Shown here piece after piece: positions 8,743 to 17,311 of a stretch of 64,000 nt of DNA. Numbering within the stretch: position 1 is the stretch's first letter; each line of letters begins with the position of its first letter. This stretch comes from Clostridia bacterium (GTDB lineage Bacteria > Bacillota > Clostridia > Acetivibrionales > DSM-2933), in the NCBI GenBank assembly GCA_026418275.1, contig JAOABQ010000049.1, positions 62,001 to 126,000 on the forward strand. Reading direction: 5' to 3'. The position numbers were made by a program, and so were the translations under genes. Below the pieces are notes generated by a model. It ran no database searches. It was not told the DNA's origin and worked only from the letters and a program-made list of their open reading frames with translations.

Positions 8743-10093
8743 TGTCGGGAAGAGGACGCCGCTTAAGTATTTCGGTGACGGATTTTGCGTTTTCTTCCTC
8801 TACTTTGGGAAGGAATAAGAAAATAGCAATGGCTCGAATAAAGCCGGAAATAAGGAACAACACATGAAATTGATTCACGGTTTGACCTAAGAAAAAGGGA
8901 AGAGCGATACTTTTTGCAATGGGCTCCGAAACCTTTAGAATGAATCCTCCTGCTGCAAAAGCCAGAGAAATACCCACAATGGAAGTGATCATTGTATAAT
9001 TTGCGGTGTAAATGGACCGGTTTTTTTCGGGGGCAAGCCAGATGGACATATTCATGAAGGTCATATCAAAGCCGGGCCAAAATATTCCCGCAATTACATG
9101 CATAAGGGGAATGAGGATGATATAATTGGAGGGCACCGTGAAACACCAGAAAAAGGGGAGCAGCATGACAAAAAAACAGCAAATGGCGGCGACCGGTTTA
9201 TTACCATACCGGTCAATGTATCTTCCCCAAAATCTCACGGATAAAACGGTTGAGATGCTTGCAATAAGTTGGCCTAGGGCAAATATCGCAAAAAAGCTCA
9301 TTTGAAGTTCCTGGCGCATATAAGTGAAAAAGAACAAGGCGGGCGCATTTACCCCAAAATTCCATATGGTCACAAATATAATAAACCTTAAGTAATTCCT
9401 ATTCTTAAAGGGCTCAGCAAATAACCTGCGAAGGGGTATTTTCTCTTTAGGCTTATCCATGGGAGGATCCTTGACCCAAATGAAGCAAAATATATCTGCG
9501 GCGCCAAAAAGGGCAGCAATAATGAAAACAATGGCAAACCCCTTGAAATCCTGGTTTAGGTCAATAAACCGGCCTGCTGCGATACCTGCGATTGCCCCGG
9601 AAATAGTATAAAACATTGTTCTTTTGCTAAAAAACCTTCCCCGGATTCCGAGGGGAATCAGTGACCCCATCCAGGAGTAGAAGGCCATACCTACGATGTA
9701 ATGGGAGGTGGAGGAAATAACAATCAGGATAGTAATAAGCCAAATGATCAATGTATGATGGGTGAGCGGAATAAATAGCGGAAGGACTGCTATAGGGATC
9801 CATAAAAGGCGGTGAATGAAGCCAAAGATTAGAAAAATCTGTTTCCGTTTTCCTGTGTTTTCAAGAACGGTAGAAATAAAAACCTGTAATACGCTTCCCA
9901 TTACAGATAATGCAACAACAATACTGTAAGTTAAGTCATCTGCGCCAAGGGAACGCATAAAGCCTTCAAAAACAGAGCTGCCTACCGGGAGCCCTACAAT
10001 GGTAAAATAGCCGTAGCCGAGTGTCACAGCTGCAATAATAAGATTTAAACTCTTTCTAAGCTCTTTGCCTCTAACGCGGTTATTTCCTCTCAT
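8735..10093 (-). CDS. major facilitator superfamily transporter
   Basis: This protein is about 452 residues with roughly 12 hydrophobic helices, consistent with a major facilitator. The loop PLGIRGRFFSKRTMFY after the fifth helix and the ALGQLIAS segment in the second half resemble MFS proteins of uncertain substrate that are common in Clostridia. The open frame begins at 10135, but ATG 10093 (MRGNN...) has AGAGGT just upstream, while the earlier ATG has none. It is monocistronic and convergent with gpsA. I cannot assign a substrate. Confidence 0.85.
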   Translation of the reverse strand: MRGNNRVRGKELRKSLNLIIAAVTLGYGYFTIVGLPVGSSVFEGFMRSLGADDLTYSIVVALSVMGSVLQVFISTVLENTGKRKQIFLIFGFIHRLLWIPIAVLPLFIPLTHHTLIIWLITILIVISSTSHYIVGMAFYSWMGSLIPLGIRGRFFSKRTMFYTISGAIAGIAAGRFIDLNQDFKGFAIVFIIAALFGAADIFCFIWVKDPPMDKPKEKIPLRRLFAEPFKNRNYLRFIIFVTIWNFGVNAPALFFFTYMRQELQMSFFAIFALGQLIASISTVLSVRFWGRYIDRYGNKPVAAICCFFVMLLPFFWCFTVPSNYIILIPLMHVIAGIFWPGFDMTFMNMSIWLAPEKNRSIYTANYTMITSIVGISLAFAAGGFILKVSEPIAKSIALPFFLGQTVNQFHVLFLISGFIRAIAIFLFLPKVEEENAKSVTEILKRRPLPDKK

Positions 10094-10211
10094 TTTGACC
10101 TCTTTTAAAGTTTGATTATAAAGTAAAGAAAACATAGTAAAAACGGTAGAATGGCAGGGGTAATGGTGTTAATATAAAATTAACTCAATTATATCATAGA
10201 TTCTACAATTC

Positions 10212-10295
10212 TTATACTCATTTGCATTAAATACAGGAATATTCCATCAATCAAATTGCTGAGACAGGTGGTTTTTAAAAATATGGATAATATTA
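10212..10295 (+). repeat. dispersed intergenic repeat, copy 1
   Basis: The segment begins TTATACTCATTTGCATTAAA and ends TTTTTAAAAATATGGATAAT. A related segment with the same two blocks in the same order and a similar spacing occurs at 63653-63722. Neither copy is coding. Confidence 0.5.
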
Positions 10296-10445
10296 CATGT
10301 CAAATAATTGATATATAATTGAAAAATGTAATTGTTTACGGAAGTTTTATCCTAAGTATGGATCTTTATAATCTAATCTTTTTGCCAGGATAGTTTGATG
10401 GTTTTAAAAACGTCGATAATATTTTATTCTAATGGCATATAAAAA

Positions 10446-10474
10446 TTGACATTTTGGCCATTATGAAATAGACT
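10446..10474 (+). promoter_or_regulatory. probable sigma-A promoter for the GtrA gene
   Basis: TTGACA (10446-10451), a 17-bp spacer and TAGACT (10469-10474, 4 of 6 matches) lie about 38 bp before the chosen start. Confidence 0.5.
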
Positions 10475-10511
10475 TAAAATTAATTTGATTTCTACAGTGG
10501 GGGAATTTTTA

Positions 10512-10922
10512 GTGTCAAAAAAAACATATTTGGAAACTTTAATCAAACAAGCCTTTAAGTTTGGTATTGTGGGTATTTTAAACACAGGGCTTACTTGGAT
10601 TGTATATAAAGTCTGCAGACTGGTTTTAAATATATCGTTGGATCCTGCTAACTTTATAGGTTACTTTATAGGCACATTAAACAGTTATATATTAAATAAA
10701 AAGTGGACTTTTAAAAGTAAGGGTAATATTAAAAGGGAATCGGTAGTTTTTTTTGGTATTGCCGCCATATGCTACGCTATGCAGCACGGGATGCTTAAAT
10801 ATCTCCATGAGTACCTGAATATACATGAAGATATTGCAATGATCCTGTCTATGGTATTTTATACCATCATCAACTTTCTGGCTCATAAGTTTGTTACCTT
10901 TAGAGAAGGCGGGAAAAAATAG
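10512..10922 (+). CDS. GtrA-family membrane protein
   Basis: This protein is about 136 residues with four predicted membrane helices. The family-typical start FKFGIVGILNTGLTW, the YFIGTLNSYILNKKWTFK segment and the closing NFLAHKFVTFR are all present. GtrA proteins are thought to help move polyprenyl-linked sugars across the membrane for cell-surface glycosylation. No glycosyltransferase gene adjoins it here. The frame is open from TTG 10485; GTG 10512 is preferred because GGGGG lies about 9 bp upstream. Confidence 0.85.
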   Translation: MSKKTYLETLIKQAFKFGIVGILNTGLTWIVYKVCRLVLNISLDPANFIGYFIGTLNSYILNKKWTFKSKGNIKRESVVFFGIAAICYAMQHGMLKYLHEYLNIHEDIAMILSMVFYTIINFLAHKFVTFREGGKK

Positions 10923-11052
10923 AATACATCAAGCAGCTGGTGTTTGTGCTGCAAGGCTGTATTCCGTGAAATTTTCCAAAAAACAAGTGTAAGGCAAGAA
11001 CATTGGAAGAGATTGAAGCCAGCTTTTGGAATTCAAAAAAATAAAAACAAAA

Positions 11053-11080
11053 TGAACTTTTGTTAAGGAAAAACGTATAA
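11053..11080 (+). promoter_or_regulatory. ECF-type promoter of the sigY-like operon (autoregulation candidate)
   Basis: TGAACT (11053-11058), 15 bp, then CGTATAA (11074-11080). The same architecture recurs at 12375-12402. The shared -35 block extends to TGAACTTTT. From memory, B. subtilis SigY recognises TGAAC near -35 and CGTC near -10, so this is a plausible relative of that site. Confidence 0.7.
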
Positions 11081-11104
11081 CTATTATATTGAGGAAGGCT
11101 TACC

Positions 11105-11629
11105 ATGGAGGATCAACTCGTAGTAAAAGCGAAAAAAGGGGATCAGGAAGCACTTGCAGAGCTTTTGTACAACAATTATGAGATGGTATATCGGTATTTG
11201 ATTAAGTTTACACTGAATGTAAATTTGGCAGAAGATCTGGTGCAGGAAGCCATGATGAAAGCAATTGAGAAAATAGAGCTTTTTGATGACCAAAAATCCA
11301 AATTCTCCACTTGGCTTGTTACAATTGCTCAAAATACCTATATTGATTCTTTAAGAAGGAAAAAAAACGAACAAAAAGCGGCTTTGGGGGATGTAGTACT
11401 TAGAGGTTTTCAAAAGGAGTTTCAAGGGTATGATGACGCATGGAACAGGGTTTTGGATGCATTGGCAGATCTTTCGGAGGAGATCCGCTTGCCTATTATT
11501 TTAAAGCATTATTACGGTTACTCTTTAGAGGAAATTGCAAAAACAATGAAGATACCGCTGGGGACTGTAAAGTCAAGGATACATAATGGTCTGAAGGCTT
11601 TAAAAAAGGAGTTGGATGAAAATGAATGA
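11105..11629 (+). CDS. sigY: ECF RNA polymerase sigma factor, SigY-like
   Basis: This 174-residue sigma-70 family factor contains only regions 2 and 4. Region 2 includes YRYLIKFTLNVNLAEDLVQEA and the KFSTWLVTIAQNTYIDSLRR segment. Region 4 contains the helix-turn-helix YSLEEIAKTMKIPLGTVKSR. The downstream gene order (small basic membrane protein, YxlD-like, YxlE-like, ABC ATPase, permease) matches B. subtilis sigY-yxlCDEFG, which is why I use the symbol. It probably transcribes its own operon from the ECF promoters at 11053 and 12375. ATG 11105 follows GAGGAAGG. The next gene overlaps its end by 14 bp, indicating translational coupling. Confidence 0.85.
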   Translation: MEDQLVVKAKKGDQEALAELLYNNYEMVYRYLIKFTLNVNLAEDLVQEAMMKAIEKIELFDDQKSKFSTWLVTIAQNTYIDSLRRKKNEQKAALGDVVLRGFQKEFQGYDDAWNRVLDALADLSEEIRLPIILKHYYGYSLEEIAKTMKIPLGTVKSRIHNGLKALKKELDENE

Positions 11630-11927
11630 CAATGAGAAAATTGCTCAGGATATAAAAAAGAGTTTGGACTATATGGATCAATCCATGGAGGTAAATATTC
11701 CGCATATAAACCGGTTTAAGAACCTGGTAGCCGAGGTGGAGGAGAAAAAGAAGGCAAAAAGGAAAAAGGAAACCGTTCTCTTTCTGGCAGTTATTATTGG
11801 GGTATTTATGATTGAAACCGTCTCAATTTGGGTTTTTGCAGTTATTCAGGCACTTGCAGTTTTGTTAATTCCAATATGGTTTTTCTTCATTAAAAAAGGG
11901 AAGCATAATGAGGCAGGTGGGGTATGA
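11616..11927 (+). CDS. YxlC-like small membrane protein, candidate anti-sigma component
   Basis: This is a 103-residue protein. An N-terminal soluble part of about 48 residues contains a Lys/Glu-rich helix, then two closely spaced hydrophobic helices follow (about 49-92). Its position right after sigY and its topology match B. subtilis YxlC, which together with YxlD keeps SigY inactive. ATG 11616 overlaps the end of the sigma gene, and the stop overlaps the next start by 4 bp. Assignment rests on position and topology rather than a recognised motif. Confidence 0.7.
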   Translation: MKMNDNEKIAQDIKKSLDYMDQSMEVNIPHINRFKNLVAEVEEKKKAKRKKETVLFLAVIIGVFMIETVSIWVFAVIQALAVLLIPIWFFFIKKGKHNEAGGV

Positions 11928-12142
11928 GCAATACTAGTTTTTCAGATATGCCCCCTTTCGGGTGGGTCTTGCTTGCTGCTATATTAATACCTCAAAGTAC
12001 CTGGCTATTCTTTGATGCCCGAAAAAGAGGAGCAAACTATTGGTTCTGGGGAATTTGGGGTATTATTCAGGCACCGTGCCCTTTGATTTTTTACTTGATT
12101 TTTGTTCGAAAAATTTTTAAGAGGAAAAAGGATAAACTGTAA
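11924..12142 (+). CDS. YxlD-like membrane protein, candidate negative regulator of SigY
   Basis: This 72-residue protein has two hydrophobic segments (about 13-29 and 40-61) separated by the polar loop FFDARKRGANYWFWG, and a Lys/Arg-rich C-terminus. The loop resembles that of phospholipase-D-nuclease N-terminal (PLDc_N)-like small membrane proteins. B. subtilis YxlD, in the same operon position, is a negative regulator of SigY activity. The start overlaps the previous stop (ATGA). It is followed by a hairpin and a second ECF promoter, so the operon may be expressed in two segments. Confidence 0.7.
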   Translation: MSNTSFSDMPPFGWVLLAAILIPQSTWLFFDARKRGANYWFWGIWGIIQAPCPLIFYLIFVRKIFKRKKDKL

Positions 12143-12190
12143 TGCTGAAAAAATTATTCTCATAAAAAGAGTGTGTAATTTGCTGCTCAT

Positions 12191-12231
12191 AGCCGGATAA
12201 AATGCTTCCTAAGAGTATATCCGGTTTTTTA
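12191..12231 (+). terminator. terminator-like hairpin after the YxlD-like gene
   Basis: The stem CCGGATA (12193-12199) pairs with TATCCGG (12218-12224) across an 18-base loop and is followed by six T. It would separate the first three genes from the rest of the operon. Confidence 0.65.
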
Positions 12232-12374
12232 TTTGCTTTTTTACATGTCTATATTGAACGCGATAAAGAAGTTACATCGCGCTTCAATTTCCTTGATTTA
12301 ATATCGTGAAAACTCGATTTATCCAAAATTATTATCACGACCTATCAAAAAAATGAAAAAAATTTTTTTCAAAG

Positions 12375-12402
12375 TGAACTTTTATGAATTTCAGGCGTAT
12401 TA
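12375..12402 (+). promoter_or_regulatory. second ECF-type promoter, before the YxlE-like gene
   Basis: TGAACT (12375-12380), 15 bp, then CGTATTA (12396-12402). It matches the 11053 promoter in both elements and in spacing, with TGAACTTTT shared exactly. Confidence 0.7.
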
Positions 12403-12531
12403 TCACTGAAAAATAAAAAAGAGTAATTTCCAGTAAGCGAAAGTTCCTTAGTAAACGGCAGCTTGCAACTAAAAAAATTACTTATAGATTATAGCCATGA
12501 TTTAATGGATATTTTGAAAGGAGTCGATATT

Positions 12532-12732
12532 ATGGATGAATTTAAAAGAATACTGCCTTTTTTAATTCCCGCAGTGCTTATTCATTACACCCTTGTAACA
12601 GTTTCACTGATTGACCTCTATAAAAGGAACAAGGTCCGCTTTAACAACAAGTGGATATGGTTGCCCATTATCATTCTGATACAAGTGGTTGGGCCTGTGA
12701 TCTACTTGTTGGCGAAGGGAGATGACGATTAA
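12532..12732 (+). CDS. YxlE-like membrane protein (PLDc_N domain)
   Basis: This 66-residue protein has two hydrophobic helices. The PLDc_N signature is present: a TVSLIDLYKRNKVRF loop, then WIWLPIIILIQVVGPVIYLL. B. subtilis YxlE has the same domain and operon position. The open frame extends upstream to 12463, but ATG 12532 has AAAGGAG at the right distance. Its stop overlaps the ABC ATPase start by one base (TAATG). Confidence 0.8.
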   Translation: MDEFKRILPFLIPAVLIHYTLVTVSLIDLYKRNKVRFNNKWIWLPIIILIQVVGPVIYLLAKGDDD

Positions 12733-13649
12733 TGTTTGCGGTAGAAACGAAGGATTTAACAAAAATTTTTGGTAGCTACAGAGCGGTTGACGGGCTTAAT
12801 CTAAGGGTGCCTGAAGGTTCTATTTACGGCTTTTTAGGACCCAACGGAGCCGGAAAGACAACGACCATCAAGATGCTTACCGGCCTATCAAAACCTAGCT
12901 CAGGAGAAATTCTTTTGAACGGAAAACAAGTTGAATTCGGCAATCAAAAAAACCGTATCGATATAGGATATCTTCCAGATGTCCCCAACTTTTATTCATG
13001 GATGAAACCGGATGAGTTTTTAAAGTTTTCAGGAGAAATGCTTTCTGTTGATAAAAAAGTATTAAAGAAAAGAATCGAAGAACTTTTGGAACTTGTAGGT
13101 CTTCAGAGTGTAAAAAAGAAAATCGGCGGGTTTTCAAGGGGGATGAAGCAAAGACTTGGAATTGCACAAGCTTTGATTAGTGAACCCAGGGTTGTGTTTT
13201 TGGATGAACCTACATCCGCCCTTGACCCTATTGGAAGAAAGGAAGTACTGGATATTATCGCAAAATTGGGTGGGAGAATTACTGTGTTTTTTTCAACACA
13301 TATTCTTTCGGACATCGAAAAGCTGTGTGACAGGGTGGTCATCCTCAATAAAGGTAAGGTCATGATTGAAGACTCCATCCAAAGCTTAAGGGAAAAGTAT
13401 TCCATGAATGTGGTTCAGATAGAAGTGAACGGGAACTTGACAGCACTAACTGAAGAATTAACGGGGCTTCCATGGGTAAATAAGGTATCTCTTGGGGAGC
13501 ACGGTGAGGCAAGAATTACGGTAAACAATATGGGGGAGGCACAGGTGAAGCTTCCGGGCATGATATATGATAAGCAGTTGGAGCTTAGGAAATTCGAGCT
13601 TTTGGAACCTGACCTGGAAGATATATTTTTGAAGGTGGTGAACCAATAA
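12732..13649 (+). CDS. ABC transporter ATP-binding protein, YxlF-like
   Basis: This 305-residue cytosolic ATPase is the partner of the permease that follows. Walker A is GPNGAGKTTT (residues about 38-47), the signature is FSRGMKQRLG, Walker B is VVFLDEPTSALDP, and a switch His lies in FFSTHILSD. The C-terminal 80 residues form the accessory domain usual in drug/antibiotic-type ABC-2 exporters. It corresponds to B. subtilis YxlF in the sigY operon, whose substrate is not known. It overlaps both neighbours by one base, indicating tight coupling. Confidence 0.92.
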   Translation: MFAVETKDLTKIFGSYRAVDGLNLRVPEGSIYGFLGPNGAGKTTTIKMLTGLSKPSSGEILLNGKQVEFGNQKNRIDIGYLPDVPNFYSWMKPDEFLKFSGEMLSVDKKVLKKRIEELLELVGLQSVKKKIGGFSRGMKQRLGIAQALISEPRVVFLDEPTSALDPIGRKEVLDIIAKLGGRITVFFSTHILSDIEKLCDRVVILNKGKVMIEDSIQSLREKYSMNVVQIEVNGNLTALTEELTGLPWVNKVSLGEHGEARITVNNMGEAQVKLPGMIYDKQLELRKFELLEPDLEDIFLKVVNQ

Positions 13650-14422
13650 TGCGGCTTTGGATATTTTTTAAGAAAGAGATCAGTGAAATCATTAGAACAC
13701 AAAAGATATTTGTTATACCGGCAGTATTCTTATTCTTCGGACTAACTAGCCCTTTAACGGCAAGATATATGCAGGAGATCATAAAAGCCCTTGGGGGAGC
13801 GGAGTTTGATGTAAGCGGTGTTATTCCGAAGGCGGAATATTTTCAAGCATATGCCCAATTTTTTAAAAACTTAAATTCCATTTGTATCATTGTATTGGTA
13901 TTGATATTTGCAGGTACGGTGGTGAATGAAAAGGTAAAAGGGTCCGCTGTTTTGGTGCTTACCAAAGGTATAAAAAGAAGTGAGTTTATATTTGCAAAGT
14001 TTTTGTCCGGAGCAGCATTGTTTACTTTTTCTTATATCATTTCTGCAGTGGCATGTATTTATTATACGTACCTTTTGTTTCCAAAGTTTTTGCATGAATA
14101 TTTATGGATGGGGATGATCATTTTCTGGGTTTACGGCATATTTTTGATAAGCATGGCTGTTTTCATCAGTACAATCAGCCGGTCTTATGCTGTGGCGGCT
14201 GTGCTTAGCATTGTAGGGTACATTCTATTGTCCATTTTATCCCTCATTCCCATCGATCGGGTAAATCAGTTTAACCCCGGCTTTTTAGCGGTACTGCCGG
14301 GAAAAGTGCTTTATGAAACGGTTGCACAAAACATGATTATAGTTCCAACGGTTGTAACTTCTCTGTTGGCTGTCATATTGATTGCGGCCAGCATCTCGAT
14401 ATTTAAAAAACAAGAGATATAA
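13649..14422 (+). CDS. ABC-2 type permease, YxlG-like
   Basis: This 257-residue integral membrane protein has six hydrophobic segments (the first at about 20-37). It starts with the amphipathic IFFKKEISEIIRTQK typical of ABC-2 permeases. It forms the export channel driven by the preceding ATPase. The start overlaps the ATPase stop by one base. The gene ends at a perfect terminator shared with the convergent LTA-synthase-like gene. Confidence 0.88.
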   Translation: MRLWIFFKKEISEIIRTQKIFVIPAVFLFFGLTSPLTARYMQEIIKALGGAEFDVSGVIPKAEYFQAYAQFFKNLNSICIIVLVLIFAGTVVNEKVKGSAVLVLTKGIKRSEFIFAKFLSGAALFTFSYIISAVACIYYTYLLFPKFLHEYLWMGMIIFWVYGIFLISMAVFISTISRSYAVAAVLSIVGYILLSILSLIPIDRVNQFNPGFLAVLPGKVLYETVAQNMIIVPTVVTSLLAVILIAASISIFKKQEI

Positions 14423-14431
14423 TGAAGAATA

Positions 14432-14469
14432 AAAAGATAAAGGGCGAATTATTCGCCCTTTATCTTTTT
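14432..14469. terminator. bidirectional terminator, sigY operon / LTA-synthase-like gene
   Basis: A perfect 18-bp stem (AAAAGATAAAGGGCGAAT) with almost no loop. It overlaps the last codons of the minus-strand gene, giving T-runs on both strands. Confidence 0.9.
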
Positions 14470-16329
14470 AAATGCGTTTTTTTCAATAATCATATTCGAT
14501 ATGTCAATTTCTTTCTGAATCCGTTCCTGATCCTTTTTAAATACTTCCTGGCCAACAGGCTGCTTGGACTTTAGGTCAAAGGCTTGATTCACATTGCTGA
14601 TATAGATATAATTGTCTGTTGTAAAAGAACCCTGCTTTATAACAGCATAGCTGGTGGATGTATTAAAAAGGTCCTTCCCTAACGCAAAAGGAGCTTCAAA
14701 GCCCATAAGGTTGGCAACAGTGGGCATAATATCTATCTGGCCGGCTGCTGTACTTAAGACCTTGCCTTTTTCAAGGCCGGGTGCCATCACAAAAAGTGGT
14801 ACCCTTTGAAGTCTTTCCTGCTCAAATGCATTATTTTCTATACCCAATAGCTTGGCAACATCTTGGGATTCGTCTTTAGGAACCGCTGTGTGATCTCCAT
14901 AGACTAAGATCAAGGACTTATCATAAAGGCCTTCCTTTTTCAGGGATTCGATAAACTGTCCCAATGCACTGTCTGCATAATGGGCTGCCTTCAAATACCT
15001 TCCCAGCAGTGTTCCCTTATATTCACCCGGGTCAAAATCACCTTTGGTTTCAAAATAGGTATAGGGGTGATGACTGGATAAGGTAATGAAAAACCCGTAG
15101 AACGGTTTGCTTTTATCAATTTTAGCCAAGGATTGCCTGTAAAATGAGGAATCACTTAAAGCAAAACCTCCCCATCCTACATACTCGTCAATGGTATAAT
15201 CGTTAAAATTGATATATTTATCAAAGCCGATGGACCGGTACATGGTATTTCTGTTCCAAAAGCCCGGGGTATATGCGTGAAAAGCATATGAGTTATAACC
15301 TTGCTTTTTTAGTTCTTTAGGCAGGGTATGATATTCATTGGTGGGATATCTAAAATAAACTGCCCCGCTTTTAATCGGATAAAGGGATGTATTTGTCAAA
15401 AATTCAGCATCTGAAGTATTACCGCCCAAAACCTGGTTGTAAAAATTATCAAAATAAACGCTTTCTTTCATCAGTTTGTTTAAATTGGGGGTAACTTCTT
15501 TTCCATTTACCTTACTATTAATGATGAACTGCTGAAGTGCTTCCACCTGTATGATAATTAAGTTCTTACCTTTTGCAATGCCTTTAAAATTCTCACTTGT
15601 TTTTGTTTTTTCTTTATAAAAGCTTTCAATGGAGGATTTTTCGTCTGCGGTAAGGCTTTTACTCTTAAAACTGTCCATCACAAAGTTTTTGGCATCATAG
15701 TAGTGGTAGTACATAATACCTAATACTTTAATGGCATAGTTTTTATCAAAATGGATGGTATTTGTATCTTGCTTGTAATAGGATATCTGAAAGCATATAA
15801 CACCCAATACCAGAATTGCCGCTCCAATAATTGCTCTCTTTACAAAAACGATGTGTGATAAACCTTTTTTGACTAGAAATATAAAGCCTGCGATTAAGAT
15901 TGGAAGGTCAATCAGGTATACAAGATCTCTGGGTTTAAAGAGGCTTAAAATGCTGCCTTTTACCGAGCCGACAAGACCTAGCTGATACAATACGGGAATG
16001 GTCAGTGCACTGTAATAATAGCGGTAGTATAAGGTATCTGCAAGAAGCAGAACCGATAACCCAATATCAAGAATAAGTAATACAAGGGAGCGTCTTTTTC
16101 CAAAGAGAATGATCACAACTGCTATCATCCCCAGTAAAATACCGATAGAGGATAGAAGCATAAAATTATTTACCGACGAGGTAAATGGACGCATATTGAT
16201 TTTAGTGGCATATTGAAGATAAAAGCACTTTACCATAATCGAGCCAAAGAAAAAAAGTGTAAACAAAATTTCGGGTATCATGGAAGCTGCGGTATCTGAC
16301 CGCCTTTTAAACAACATAAAGCGTTTCAA
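14449..16329 (-). CDS. LTA synthase family protein (membrane sulfatase fold)
   Basis: This protein is about 626 residues. Five N-terminal membrane helices occupy residues 1-200 and an extracellular sulfatase-like domain follows. GGNTSDAEF holds the expected nucleophile Thr305, and HAYTPGFWNR, SSHHPY and VYGDHT supply metal-binding residues. Family members transfer glycerol-phosphate from phosphatidylglycerol to build lipoteichoic acid, or prime it. The TTG start at 16329 is favoured by AGGGG 7 bp upstream; ATG 16317 is too far. It lies 32 bp downstream of gatD in the same direction, so both are envelope genes of one unit. I cannot tell whether it is the polymerase or a primase paralogue. Confidence 0.9.
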   Translation of the reverse strand: MKRFMLFKRRSDTAASMIPEILFTLFFFGSIMVKCFYLQYATKINMRPFTSSVNNFMLLSSIGILLGMIAVVIILFGKRRSLVLLILDIGLSVLLLADTLYYRYYYSALTIPVLYQLGLVGSVKGSILSLFKPRDLVYLIDLPILIAGFIFLVKKGLSHIVFVKRAIIGAAILVLGVICFQISYYKQDTNTIHFDKNYAIKVLGIMYYHYYDAKNFVMDSFKSKSLTADEKSSIESFYKEKTKTSENFKGIAKGKNLIIIQVEALQQFIINSKVNGKEVTPNLNKLMKESVYFDNFYNQVLGGNTSDAEFLTNTSLYPIKSGAVYFRYPTNEYHTLPKELKKQGYNSYAFHAYTPGFWNRNTMYRSIGFDKYINFNDYTIDEYVGWGGFALSDSSFYRQSLAKIDKSKPFYGFFITLSSHHPYTYFETKGDFDPGEYKGTLLGRYLKAAHYADSALGQFIESLKKEGLYDKSLILVYGDHTAVPKDESQDVAKLLGIENNAFEQERLQRVPLFVMAPGLEKGKVLSTAAGQIDIMPTVANLMGFEAPFALGKDLFNTSTSYAVIKQGSFTTDNYIYISNVNQAFDLKSKQPVGQEVFKKDQERIQKEIDISNMIIEKNAFKKIKGE

Positions 16330-16361
16330 GTAAAGACCCCTTTCTATCTTTTGTAAAATTC

Positions 16362-17108
16362 TTAACCCATAACCCTCTTTATCATAGTACTGTGTGCAAT
16401 ATTTTCAAAATCATCATTTAAGGGTTCAAGGGATGCAAAGTCCGAATATTTTTGTTTGAGTGCAACAGTTAAAATGTGATCCGCGAGGGATGGGTTTTTA
16501 GGCAAAAGGCTTCCATGGGAATAAGAGCAAAAAACATTATTATAAATGGCTCCTTCACCGAAGTCCTCACCATTATTGCCATAGCCTTTTACAACCTTCC
16601 CCAATGGTTTTACCGAGGGACCCAGGTAGGTTCTCCCTGAATGATTCTCAAACCCTACAATCCTTCCGTCGGAGGATTCGGATTTAAGAAAATCGCATTC
16701 AAAGACTATATTGCCGATCATTCTTTCCTTACCGCCAATTGTCCAGAGGTCTAATGCACCAAGAAATTCAATCTCCTTGCCATCCCAGGTTTTGTAGTAT
16801 TTGCCCAGGAGCTGGTAGCCTCCGCAGATACAAAGAAAGACTTTATGGTTTTGGATTGCATTTTTAATTTCGTTTCCCTTGCTTTTTAAAACATCGTCTT
16901 GAATGATTTCCTGTTCATAATCCTGGCCGCCGCCAAGAAATACAATGTCATATTTTTCGGAATCAAAGCTTTCCCCCAAGGAAACATGAGATACATTGAC
17001 TGTAATTCCCCGCCATTGAGCGCGCTTCACAAGCGTTATAACGTTTCCTCTATCACCATAAAGATTTAATAAATCGGGATATAAGTGGCAAATATTGATT
17101 TCAATCAT
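16362..17108 (-). CDS. gatD: lipid II isoglutaminyl synthase, glutaminase subunit GatD
   Basis: This 248-residue class I glutamine amidotransferase of the CobB/CobQ type starts INICHLYPDLLNLYGDRGN, the GatD hallmark. The catalytic Cys95 is in FLCICGGYQLLG and a His is in YSHGSLLPKN. GatD releases ammonia from glutamine for MurT, which amidates the D-Glu of lipid II. Here it is separated from murT by an oppositely oriented permease gene. The ribosome site AAGGAG lies rather far (about 14 bp) from the ATG, suggesting weak initiation. Confidence 0.92.
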   Translation of the reverse strand: MIEINICHLYPDLLNLYGDRGNVITLVKRAQWRGITVNVSHVSLGESFDSEKYDIVFLGGGQDYEQEIIQDDVLKSKGNEIKNAIQNHKVFLCICGGYQLLGKYYKTWDGKEIEFLGALDLWTIGGKERMIGNIVFECDFLKSESSDGRIVGFENHSGRTYLGPSVKPLGKVVKGYGNNGEDFGEGAIYNNVFCSYSHGSLLPKNPSLADHILTVALKQKYSDFASLEPLNDDFENIAHSTMIKRVMG

Positions 17109-17195
17109 TGTGTTTTAGATCGCTCCTTCATATTGCGAACTTTTTCACTACATTATATACTATTGTTAACAGGTTTTCAACTTTTGAGTATTGAG

Positions 17196-17224
17196 TTGAC
17201 AAAAATTACACACTACAATATTAT
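17196..17224 (+). promoter_or_regulatory. sigma-A promoter for the AI-2E family permease
   Basis: TTGACA (17196-17201), a 17-bp spacer and TATTAT (17219-17224) lie about 85 bp before the start codon. Confidence 0.75.
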
Positions 17225-17311
17225 AAAGTTATTGGTAGAATATAGTGGTTTATGGAGAAAATATTACTGCACAGAATGTAGCATGGGATTTAGGAGGTAA
17301 AATACTTAAAC

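Larger units (their letters stand above)
10094..10511. other. 418-bp intergenic region between divergent MFS and GtrA genes
   Basis: This is AT-rich non-coding DNA. It holds one copy of a dispersed repeat (10212-10295), a second similar motif GATAATATT near 10412-10424 preceded by TTTTAAAAA, and the promoter of the GtrA gene. Confidence 0.6.
12143..12531 (+). other. 389-bp regulatory gap inside the sigY-like operon
   Basis: This region holds a terminator-like hairpin (12191-12231), a second imperfect hairpin at 12252-12287 (ATTGAA-CGCGAT pairing with ATCGCG-CTTCAAT around one bulge) and the second ECF promoter (12375-12402). No coding sequence is apparent. Confidence 0.6.

Noticed and set aside
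14130-14430. YxlG-like permease as a lantibiotic-immunity permease
   Set aside because: No biosynthetic or immunity genes nearby; the sigY-like operon context explains it better.
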